This document shows positions 1 through 5,484 of a DNA stretch of 5,484 nt, one piece after another; within the stretch, counting starts at the first letter, position 1, and each line of letters begins with the position of its first letter. Where the stretch lies: positions 1 through 5,484 of the forward strand of contig CAKZLS010000463.1 of assembly GCA_937127205.1 (NCBI GenBank), in the 5' to 3' direction. The stretch is from an uncultured Rhodospirillales bacterium (GTDB lineage: Bacteria; Pseudomonadota; Alphaproteobacteria; Rhodospirillales; Defluviicoccaceae). A program made the position numbers and the translations under genes. The notes beneath the pieces were generated by a model. That model was not told where the DNA came from, made no database searches, and saw only the letters and a program-made list of their open reading frames with translations.

Positions 1-1
1 C

Positions 2-424
2 CAGCTCTATGATAATGACTCGTCCCTAAGAAATATGGATGGCCCCACGGGTGGCATGGCCGTGGATTGGAACGTCACCCCGCTTACCACCATCGGCGCC
101 ACGGTTGCCCGGACAATCGAAGAGACGACCGAAGTAGGCGCGTCCGGTTATTGGGCCACGGCCGGGACATTGAGAGCAGATCACGAGTTGCTTAGAAACG
201 TCCTTCTGAATGTTTCGGGAGGCGTCACCAACAACGACTACGAGGGCACCGACCGGAACGACTTCATTTATCGTGCCGGGATTGGTGGCACCTATCTGAT
301 CAATCGCTATTTTTCCGCCTCACTCGACTACGTTTTTACGCGCCGGTCTTCAGATGACGCCCCGGGTACCGATCAGGATTACACGGAGAATAGAGTGTTC
401 ATTGGCATAACTGGGCAATTGTAA
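2..424 (+). CDS. Outer-membrane beta-barrel protein, C-terminal part (BBP2-like, probable polysaccharide pore)
   Basis: The reading frame is open from the first complete codon at base 2 to the TAA at 422-424, so the gene starts upstream of the window; the ATG at 35 is internal. About 140 residues are visible. They alternate short amphipathic beta-strands with polar Asp/Asn/Thr-rich turns (for example around NNDYEGTDRND and RRSSDDAPGTDQD), the pattern of a transmembrane barrel. The final strand reads ENRVFIGITGQL, close to the C-terminal strand I recall for BBP2-type outer-membrane barrels found beside exopolysaccharide genes. The next gene, 59 nt downstream on the same strand, is a short OPX protein, which suggests this barrel is the outer-membrane exit pore for the polymer. 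Barrel topology is well supported by the pattern; the exact family and the pore role are inference. No signal peptide can be assessed. Confidence 0.8.
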   Translation, partial: QLYDNDSSLRNMDGPTGGMAVDWNVTPLTTIGATVARTIEETTEVGASGYWATAGTLRADHELLRNVLLNVSGGVTNNDYEGTDRNDFIYRAGIGGTYLINRYFSASLDYVFTRRSSDDAPGTDQDYTENRVFIGITGQL

Positions 425-483
425 GTGTCTGCGTTCTTCGGCCCCACGAATAGGGTAACTGTTTTAGGATTCGGAAACGAAAA

Positions 484-1059
484 ATGAAGAATATGCTAGT
501 GAAACGACTTTTCTATATCAATCGTTCCGTCGTGATTGTCTTGCTTTGCGGTCTCGTGAGCCTTGTGGATGCGCACCCTGCATTTTCGCAGACAGACAAC
601 AGCTTCAGGCTCGGCGCTGGAGATCGCATTCGCGTCACCGTGTTCGGACACGAGGACCTCTCCGGTGAGTTCGAAGTTGACGGAACCGGCAGAGTGTCCC
701 TGCCCCTGATCCGATCAGTCCCAGCAAAAGGCTTAACCCTCGCGGAACTGGAACAGGCCATAACGGAACGACTGACGCCGGATTTCCTGAAGGATCCTCG
801 CGTCAGCATTGATGTCCTCAACTATCGGCCGTTCTACATCATCGGCGAAGTCAACGAGCCAGGTAGCTACCCCTACGTCAACGGTATGACGGTTTGGAAC
901 GCTGTTGCCATGGCAGGGGGCTTCAGCTATCGCGCGAAGAAGAGCGAAGTTGAAATCAAACGCGGTGGCGACACTGCCCAGACAGCTTGGCAAGATGCCA
1001 GTCCTGACACTGTTGTTTTTCCGGGTGATGTAATACGGGTTCCCGAGCGGTTCTTCTAA
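484..1059 (+). CDS. Polysaccharide biosynthesis/export (OPX) protein, short form with one SLBB domain
   Basis: This 191-residue protein belongs to the Wza/GumB/ExoF family that carries polysaccharide across the periplasm and outer membrane. Residues 1-35 form a signal peptide: a basic start (MKNMLVKRLF), a hydrophobic core and a likely cut after AFS (residue 35). Cys22 lies in VLLCG, a poor lipobox, so a lipoprotein is unlikely. The polysaccharide-export domain covers about 40-113 (FRLGAGDRIRVTVFG, then VSLPLI and DPRVSIDVLNYRPF). One SLBB-like fold follows at about 115-187 (YIIGEVNEPGSYPYVNGMTVWNAVAMAGGF) and the protein ends in GDVIRVPERFF. It is much shorter than Wza and has no C-terminal membrane-spanning helix, so a separate barrel should be needed; one lies directly upstream. 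ATG 484 has a purine-rich GGAAA at 473-477 six bases before it; ATG 493 is a weaker alternative. It is probably co-transcribed with its neighbours. Confidence 0.93.
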   Translation: MKNMLVKRLFYINRSVVIVLLCGLVSLVDAHPAFSQTDNSFRLGAGDRIRVTVFGHEDLSGEFEVDGTGRVSLPLIRSVPAKGLTLAELEQAITERLTPDFLKDPRVSIDVLNYRPFYIIGEVNEPGSYPYVNGMTVWNAVAMAGGFSYRAKKSEVEIKRGGDTAQTAWQDASPDTVVFPGDVIRVPERFF

Positions 1060-1112
1060 TGGGTTTCTGGAGCTTCTTTGTCCGACGCATCGGGGGGTTA
1101 GCTAAGCGCTAA
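1059..1112 (+). CDS. Possible 17-codon leader or small peptide coupled to the OPX stop codon
   Basis: An ATG at 1059-1061 overlaps the OPX TAA as TAATG, an arrangement typical of translational coupling. It opens a short frame, MGFWSFFVRRIGGLAKR, ending at TAA 1110-1112. A GAGCGG at 1045-1050, eight bases upstream, could serve as ribosome binding site. The peptide has an aromatic, hydrophobic first half and a basic second half, so it could associate with membranes. Its stop codon lies in the 3' arm of the perfect hairpin at 1096-1114, so a ribosome finishing this ORF would open the hairpin. Against it being real: a 17-codon frame can easily arise by chance, and I recognise no homologue. It does not look like a frameshifted tail of the OPX gene, because the OPX already ends in its family's usual VPERFF. 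Confidence 0.25.
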   Translation: MGFWSFFVRRIGGLAKR

Positions 1113-1114
1113 CC
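1096..1114 (+). promoter_or_regulatory. Perfect 7-bp hairpin in the leader of the co-polymerase gene
   Basis: GGTTAGC at 1096-1102 and GCTAACC at 1108-1114 are exact reverse complements around the five-base loop TAAGC. A run of six G (1092-1097) leads into it. No T tract follows (ATTTGGTCTTATAG), so it is not a standard intrinsic terminator. It could be an mRNA processing or stabilising hairpin between the OPX and kinase messages, a partial attenuator, or a protein-binding palindrome. Confidence 0.5.
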
Positions 1115-1127
1115 ATTTGGTCTTATA

Positions 1128-1154
1128 GTTTGATCTTTGTGACATCGATCAAAC
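1128..1154 (+). promoter_or_regulatory. Perfect 8-bp inverted repeat GTTTGATC-N11-GATCAAAC (operator or hairpin)
   Basis: GTTTGATC at 1128-1135 is mirrored exactly by GATCAAAC at 1147-1154 with an 11-base spacer. The arms are 19 bases apart start to start, roughly two helical turns, which suits a dimeric regulator. In RNA they would form an 8-bp hairpin just ahead of the kinase ribosome binding site. The inner part also reads TGTGA-N6-TCAAA (1138-1153), one mismatch from the CRP-family core TGTGA-N6-TCACA. Which protein, if any, binds here cannot be told from the sequence. Confidence 0.45.
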
Positions 1155-1173
1155 GGCCATGATTGCGGCGGAA

Positions 1174-1179
1174 AGAGGG
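1174..1179 (+). promoter_or_regulatory. Ribosome binding site supporting the ATG at 1183
   Basis: AGAGGG at 1174-1179 lies three to four bases before ATG 1183, a little close but the best Shine-Dalgarno match near the gene start. The earlier in-frame ATG at 1159 is preceded by GATCAAACGGCC, which has no good match, and the ATG at 1195 is too far away. This favours a 757-residue product over the 765-residue form. Confidence 0.5.
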
Positions 1180-1182
1180 TTC

Positions 1183-3456
1183 ATGGACAGCTTTATGCAA
1201 GACAACCCTAGGGCTAGGATCCCTGACCAGGGCGATATAGTCCCCCATCACTCTTCGCTCCTCGGAGAGTTTGATCTTAGGGAGTTTTTCCGAAAACTTT
1301 GGCGCCGCAAAGCGGTGATTATGGGAACCGTCGTGCTGCTGTTCGTTGCGGCGGCTATTATCCTTTTCCAAATCCCGCCGAAATATGAAACCCAGGTCCA
1401 AGTCCTTATCGAGTCGCGCAATTCTTCCATGGTCAACATCGAAGAACTTGTTGCCGGCCGAGGGGTCGATACCGAGACCATCGAAAGCGAGATTGAAGTG
1501 ATTAAATCACGCCGTCTCGCCGAGAAGGTGATCGACCAGCTTCGGCTCTATGCGGACCCCGAGTTCAATCCGGCCCTGCGCCCCAAGGGGTTTTTCGACA
1601 ACGCACTCGACATTAGATCTTACTTTCCCGATGAGTGGACGGCAATTTTGCTTGATGGCCACTCCAATAGGGAACTTACCGAAACCGAAATACGTGCACG
1701 GGAGCGCGTCGTTGTCATTGACGAGTTCCTCTCGCGTTTGACCGTCGCTCGCCAAGGCTTTTCGAGAGTTATTTCGATCGGGTTCTCATCGGAGAACCCC
1801 GACCGCGCGGCACAGGTCGCCAATAAAATCGCCGACGACTACATCTTGGATCAGCTTGAAGCCAAGTTCGAAGCCACAAGCAGAACAACCGCCTGGCTCA
1901 ATGAAAAGATTTCCGGATTGCGCGAAAAGGTGGATGCTTCCGAACGCGCCGTCGAGGCCTACCGAAAGGAAGCCGGGCTTCTCCAAGGTACCGAAGGGCC
2001 CCTGATCACCCAGCAAATATCCAATCTCAATGCACAGCTGATCCTTGCCGGCGCTCAACGCGCGGAAGCCGAGGCGCGCTTAAGTCAGGTACAGCAGTTG
2101 ATCCGCTCTTCTGGAGGCGCTGGATCGGCAGCAGACGTTCTAGATTCGCCTATTGTTCAGGCACTCATGCAGAAAGAAACCGAGATCCGTCGAAAAGTCG
2201 TGGAACTTTCCGGACAGTTTGGCGATAGGCATCCGAAAATGATCAGCGGTCGCGCCGAACTCGCGGACATTCAGTCCAAGATCGAGAGCGAAGTCAAAAA
2301 GGTTGTCCAAACTCTTAGAAATGAAGTGGGTGTTGCGCGGGCCCGAGAGTCCACGCTCGAAGAGAGTCTGGAGCGCCTGAAGCTTCGTCTTGGCCATTCC
2401 AATACCGCGGAGGTGCGGCTTCGGGCACTAGAGCGCGAAAGCGAGGCCGATAAAGCACTGTTAGAGACGTTTCTCGCTCGTTTTGAGCAAAAAAGCGCCG
2501 AGCAGGACATTCAGAGCCAGAGGCCGGACGCACGGGTTATCTCCAGAGCTGATGTCCCTACTGTTCCGTCTCACCCCAAGAAAACAATTATACTCGCCCT
2601 CGTTCTGGTGGCATCGACAATCTTGGGTGTGTTGCTCGTGTTTTTGCTCGAGCAGTTAGACAAGGGCTTCCGAAGCGGCGACCAGATCGAACGCATGACC
2701 GGCATGAGCATTTTGAGTTTGGTTCCGGCGTTACCTGGATTCGGAAAGACCCGGAAGCTTCCACCGGACTACATTCTGGATCGTCCCATGTCGGCGTATG
2801 GTGAAGCCGTCCGCGGCCTTTACACCAGCCTGCTCTTGTCGCACGTGGACTCACCGCCTAAGACGGTGGTGTTCACATCGGCCCAAAGCGGTGAAGGTAA
2901 AACAACCCTGGCCCTCAGCTTGACGCGCATGCTGGCCAAGTCGGGGCGCAAGGTCATTTTGATCGATACCGACCTTCGGAAGCCAAGCGTCAGCGCTTTT
3001 CTCGAAATTCCAAACGGACCGGGATTGGTGGAACTGCTGGCCGGCGAGAAAAAACTGGAGGACGTTGTTCGCACGGACGAACCTTCGGGCGCCCACATCA
3101 TCACCGCCGGAAAGTTTGCGACTAACGCTGCGGACATCGTCGCCTCGGACCACATGAAACGGCTAATCGAAGGATTGGCGCAATCCTATGATCTCGTCAT
3201 CCTTGATTCTCCTCCCGTCCTGGCCGTTTCGGACGCCCGCATTCTCGCGACCATTGTCGATCGCGTTGTGTTTACCGTGCGTTGGGCGGATACACGGCGG
3301 GAAACCGTGACGATGGCCATTAAACAAGTCGTCGCGTCTGGCGCAAAACTAGCGGGCGTTGTCTTGAACGTTGTGAACGTGAAAAAACACGCGCAATATG
3401 GGTACGGTGACTCTGGCTATTACACTGGCCGCATTAAGAAGTACTATGTGGACTGA
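1183..3456 (+). CDS. Wzz/GumC-type polysaccharide co-polymerase fused to BY-type tyrosine kinase (Wzc/ExoP-like)
   Basis: This inner-membrane protein controls polysaccharide chain length and links polymerisation to export; its cytoplasmic kinase autophosphorylates on tyrosine. Numbering uses the 757-residue form starting at 1183; an in-frame ATG at 1159 would add eight residues. A Wzz-type N-terminus (FDLREFFRKLWRRK) leads into membrane helix 1 (about 44-63). A long periplasmic part to about 467 has coiled-coil stretches within 222-447. A proline motif (P459, P462, P465, then KK) precedes membrane helix 2 (about 468-489). The kinase has Walker A SAQSGEGKTT (566-575, Lys573), Walker A' VILIDTDLRKPS (Asp595, Asp597) and Walker B LVILDSPP (Asp675). 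The last 19 residues hold six tyrosines (739, 741, 746, 747, 754, 755), the expected phosphorylation cluster. The oligomerisation motif EX2RX2R reads EAVRGLY, with Tyr547 for the last Arg. Length and architecture match intact Wzc/ExoP proteins. Confidence 0.95.
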   Translation: MDSFMQDNPRARIPDQGDIVPHHSSLLGEFDLREFFRKLWRRKAVIMGTVVLLFVAAAIILFQIPPKYETQVQVLIESRNSSMVNIEELVAGRGVDTETIESEIEVIKSRRLAEKVIDQLRLYADPEFNPALRPKGFFDNALDIRSYFPDEWTAILLDGHSNRELTETEIRARERVVVIDEFLSRLTVARQGFSRVISIGFSSENPDRAAQVANKIADDYILDQLEAKFEATSRTTAWLNEKISGLREKVDASERAVEAYRKEAGLLQGTEGPLITQQISNLNAQLILAGAQRAEAEARLSQVQQLIRSSGGAGSAADVLDSPIVQALMQKETEIRRKVVELSGQFGDRHPKMISGRAELADIQSKIESEVKKVVQTLRNEVGVARARESTLEESLERLKLRLGHSNTAEVRLRALERESEADKALLETFLARFEQKSAEQDIQSQRPDARVISRADVPTVPSHPKKTIILALVLVASTILGVLLVFLLEQLDKGFRSGDQIERMTGMSILSLVPALPGFGKTRKLPPDYILDRPMSAYGEAVRGLYTSLLLSHVDSPPKTVVFTSAQSGEGKTTLALSLTRMLAKSGRKVILIDTDLRKPSVSAFLEIPNGPGLVELLAGEKKLEDVVRTDEPSGAHIITAGKFATNAADIVASDHMKRLIEGLAQSYDLVILDSPPVLAVSDARILATIVDRVVFTVRWADTRRETVTMAIKQVVASGAKLAGVVLNVVNVKKHAQYGYGDSGYYTGRIKKYYVD

Positions 3457-3535
3457 CTGCCCGACCCTAGAATAGTGTCTGCTTTTCAGGGACTGTGTCG
3501 GCACCGAAGACCACCCGGTACGTTTGTTTACGCTT

Positions 3536-3540
3536 GCAGG
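3536..3540 (+). promoter_or_regulatory. Ribosome binding site supporting the ATG at 3548
   Basis: GCAGG at 3536-3540 is seven bases ahead of ATG 3548, good spacing. The in-frame TTG at 3524 would start eight codons earlier but has only ACCACCCGGTACG before it, with no purine-rich site. The signal-anchor also begins naturally at MKTRLIGIIL from ATG 3548. Confidence 0.5.
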
Positions 3541-3547
3541 TTCGAAT

Positions 3548-4231
3548 ATGAAGACCCGTTTGATCGGCATTATCCTTGGCCTAATGTCGCTTACGCTGCT
3601 CGCGTGGGGTCTTCCGCGTACCCTGTCGGCATTTGTGATGGCGCCTTCGGCCCCTGTATTGAGAAAACTGCAAAACCTGGAGGCGGTTGACACCGAAGAG
3701 CTGGAAACGCTCGTTGCCGCGCAACAGAGAGGTCTGTTTTGGAGCGCTCGAGGGCGGACGTTGACCGATCTTGGCCTCGCCCAATTGCTTATTGCTGAAA
3801 GACTAGACGGCGATCTTCAACAAAAACGGCAACAGATCGAAGACGCAATCGCGTCGTTGAAGAGCGGCTTGGCTCTTGCTCCGGCAAACCCGTACGCATG
3901 GACGAGGCTCGCATATGCTTCATTTCAGCTGCATGGTTGGAAACCGGAGGCATTGTCGGCGCTTCGTCTGGCGTTTGCCACTGCGCCGTATGATCCCCGG
4001 CTGTTGATGTCCAGGCTGAGGTTGAGTTTTCTGGCCTGGCCTCATCTTCTTCGCGAAGACCGTGAGCTTGTTCTGCAACAGATCCGCTATGCTTGGCAGC
4101 ATGATCCAGATGAACTCGCGCGCATCGCCGCGGATTTCGATCAGATCAATTTGGTTCGAGCGGCTCTGCTTCGAGATCCGGCGGAGCTGGCAGAATTCGA
4201 GCAAAAGCTCCAAAAACTCAACCAATCATAA
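3548..4231 (+). CDS. Membrane-anchored TPR-like protein of the polysaccharide locus, function unknown
   Basis: I do not recognise this 227-residue protein by name. It starts with two basic residues and a hydrophobic stretch (residues 5-22, IGIILGLMSLTLLAWG), so it is either anchored in the inner membrane with a periplasmic body or has a cleaved signal peptide. The rest looks almost entirely helical. Residues 98-130 resemble one tetratricopeptide repeat (EDAIASLKSGLALAPANPYAWTRLA spread over the two helices), and 134-160 resemble a second, degenerate one (ALSALRLAFATAPYDPRLLMSRL). No catalytic motif is visible. It lies 91 nt after the kinase gene on the same strand, probably in the same transcript, and ends 21 nt from the convergent polymerase gene. 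A scaffold role for the polymerase, co-polymerase or export proteins is a guess from context. ATG 3548 is preferred over an in-frame TTG at 3524. Confidence 0.8.
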   Translation: MKTRLIGIILGLMSLTLLAWGLPRTLSAFVMAPSAPVLRKLQNLEAVDTEELETLVAAQQRGLFWSARGRTLTDLGLAQLLIAERLDGDLQQKRQQIEDAIASLKSGLALAPANPYAWTRLAYASFQLHGWKPEALSALRLAFATAPYDPRLLMSRLRLSFLAWPHLLREDRELVLQQIRYAWQHDPDELARIAADFDQINLVRAALLRDPAELAEFEQKLQKLNQS

Positions 4232-4252
4232 CCCCGCAGCCGCCATAGTTGC

Positions 4253-5484
4253 TCACCAGGGATCTTTGATTTTGCGGGAGCTCCAACACTGAGCGCATGC
4301 CGCACCCATGATCAAGCAATAGGTTGCGGTCACGGCAGGGATCTGCAAGCTGAAGTCTACCGCCGAATGCGCCGCCACAAGTGCTGTCGACGCCAAGCCG
4401 ATGCATGGATAAAAGACATCGCGCTGCCGCCGTCGTAACCCGACGCAAATTAATACTACGGCCCACACAAGTGCGCCGAAAAGAGCGAGCGCTGCTGGAA
4501 AGCCCAATTCGAGAATGTTCTCGAGATAGGTGTTGTGGGCCTTCATGTAGACGTCGGTTATGTCAGTGGTCCGATAAAATCGAAAGACCTCCTCGAACGT
4601 TCCCGCCCCGGTGCCCAGGATCGGTGCCGCATCGATGGCTGAAAGCGTTAGGTCATATACCCGCAGGCGCGGCTCATCCACCCAGGTGGCTTCCGCAATT
4701 CTTTGATCCAGCTCTCCCCCTCCGACAGCAAAAAACAGGGAAACCGCAATCACGCAAAAACCGCCAAAAACAAGAATGTATCGCGCCGATAACGCGCGTG
4801 AAAACCATAGAGCGGCAACAAAGGTTGCCAAGCCCAACAGCGTACTCGCAAAACCTGCGCGTGAGTGAGACATGATCAGCGCCGCAATGATGACAATCCA
4901 GGCGAGGAGGAGCGACCACTCCCTGCCTGTCATGTTCTCGATAAACTGACGCAATCGTTCCCGTGAACTGGCCGTTTGGCCGAGCGCCGACGTCATGGCG
5001 ATAAGGATGAGGCCGGTGGTACACATCAGCGCCAATCCGGCGTAGGTCGCGAATGAATTGCGGTTTACGAAACTGCTAGTCAGATCATCAAGATAAGCGA
5101 ACTTGCTAAACCACAAAATCGTTTGCGATCCGGAGAACTGAACCAAGAGACCGTATACGGCGTAAGCCAAGCCTGAATAGGTCACCGCATAGATTACCTG
5201 ACGAGCGCGATCGGAACGTCTGCAATGCTGCAGGGACAACCAGAATATCCCTGCGTACGTTAACAGTCGGCATGCAACTGACATGGACTCATAGGGGTTG
5301 AGCGAAATACGTGACGTCAAGGTCATGTCGAGCGCGTCGCCGGCACTGATCCACAACGGGTGGTGCCATCCTGGCGGTGTCATGGAAAAGGACTGAATGA
5401 TCACCCACAGAATCGCCGCGCCAAACAATAACAACAAGGGCCAAGTTGATTTCATGCGAACGCCGGGCTTTTCCCAGCCCAATA
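4253..5484 (-). CDS. O-antigen ligase/Wzy-type polysaccharide polymerase, N-terminus beyond window
   Basis: This polytopic inner-membrane protein of the O-antigen ligase (Wzy_C) family most likely polymerises undecaprenyl-linked repeat units in the periplasm; a ligase role is the alternative. The frame is open to the window edge. Numbering here starts at the TTG at 5482; ATG 5455 (residue 10) is another possible start, but relatives I recall have extra membrane helices before WPLLLLFG, so the true start is probably outside. About ten hydrophobic segments are visible (about 12-32, 69-87, 96-116, 142-166, 188-206, 208-228, 233-254, 325-348, 360-375, 380-399). Family motifs are SSFVNRNSFATY (136-147), SHSRAG (205-210), the large periplasmic loop about 255-325 with GTGAGTF (290-296) and AHNTYLE (315-321), and HSAVDFSLQIPA (372-383). 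His316 and Arg208 are the probable functional residues by analogy with WaaL. It is transcribed towards the export genes and stops at TGA 4253-4255. Confidence 0.9.
   Translation of the reverse strand, partial: LGWEKPGVRMKSTWPLLLLFGAAILWVIIQSFSMTPPGWHHPLWISAGDALDMTLTSRISLNPYESMSVACRLLTYAGIFWLSLQHCRRSDRARQVIYAVTYSGLAYAVYGLLVQFSGSQTILWFSKFAYLDDLTSSFVNRNSFATYAGLALMCTTGLILIAMTSALGQTASSRERLRQFIENMTGREWSLLLAWIVIIAALIMSHSRAGFASTLLGLATFVAALWFSRALSARYILVFGGFCVIAVSLFFAVGGGELDQRIAEATWVDEPRLRVYDLTLSAIDAAPILGTGAGTFEEVFRFYRTTDITDVYMKAHNTYLENILELGFPAALALFGALVWAVVLICVGLRRRQRDVFYPCIGLASTALVAAHSAVDFSLQIPAVTATYCLIMGAACAQCWSSRKIKDPW

Noticed and set aside
424..432. AGTGTCTGC found just after the barrel stop codon and again at 3474-3482 after the kinase stop codon
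   Set aside because: Nine matching bases with no conserved flanks and no symmetry can arise by chance in a window this size; not enough to call a repeat family.
1091..1121. Intrinsic terminator after the OPX gene
   Set aside because: The 7-bp stem at 1096-1114 is followed by ATTTGG rather than a run of T, so standard termination is not supported.
1128..1154. FNR/FixK-type site suggested by TTGAT and ATCAA half-sites
   Set aside because: The half-sites are 13 bases apart, whereas FNR/FixK boxes have four bases between them, so this reading does not fit.
2820..3155. Open frame of 111 codons on the minus strand inside the kinase domain
   Set aside because: It is antisense to the Walker A and A' region of a clearly real gene, its translation shows no recognisable domain, and long antisense frames are common in codon-biased genes.
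3475..3690. Frame starting at GTG 3475 that overlaps the start of the TPR-like gene
   Set aside because: It has no clear ribosome binding site, its translation has no signal or domain features, and the overlapping frame from ATG 3548 gives a coherent signal-anchor and helical protein.
4381..4875. Open frame of 164 codons on the plus strand opposite the polymerase gene
   Set aside because: The product is rich in Arg, Pro and Cys with no domain or membrane pattern, while the minus strand encodes a well-conserved polytopic protein through the same bases.
5465..5480. Inverted repeat GGGCT-N6-AGCCC near the window end
   Set aside because: The stem is only five base pairs and probably lies within the coding part of the polymerase gene, whose frame stays open to the edge; no T run follows on either strand.

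Overview
The window carries part of an export and polymerisation locus for a cell-surface polysaccharide of the Wzx/Wzy-dependent type, from a Gram-negative bacterium. The OPX protein with its VPERFF-type C-terminus, the BBP2-like outer-membrane barrel next to it and the fused Wzc/ExoP-type co-polymerase–kinase look proteobacterial, and I favour an alphaproteobacterium. That placement rests on family resemblance recalled from memory and is only moderately secure. I see no rRNA, tRNA, mobile element or CRISPR array.

Layout: (1) 2-424 (+), the C-terminal end of an outer-membrane beta-barrel protein, cut by the window start. (2) 484-1059 (+), a short periplasmic OPX (polysaccharide export) protein. 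(3) 1060-1182, a 123-nt leader holding two perfect inverted repeats and a possible 17-codon ORF whose ATG overlaps the OPX stop codon. (4) 1183-3456 (+), a Wzz/GumC-type chain-length co-polymerase fused to a BY-type tyrosine kinase with a C-terminal tyrosine cluster. (5) 3548-4231 (+), a small membrane-anchored TPR-like protein of unknown function. (6) 4253 to the window end (-), an O-antigen ligase/Wzy-type polymerase, convergent with the others and cut at its N-terminus.

Inferred joint function: the Wzy-like protein polymerises lipid-linked repeat units at the periplasmic face of the inner membrane. The co-polymerase–kinase sets chain length and cycles through tyrosine phosphorylation. The polymer then passes through the periplasmic OPX and out through the barrel. 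The OPX seems too short to cross the outer membrane itself, so the adjacent barrel probably forms the pore. The TPR-like protein may be an accessory scaffold.

The system as a whole belongs to known families. The least explained part is the 1060-1182 leader (coupled mini-ORF, a hairpin containing its stop codon, and a second palindrome with a CRP-like core), followed by the unassigned TPR-like protein and the altered oligomerisation motif of the kinase.
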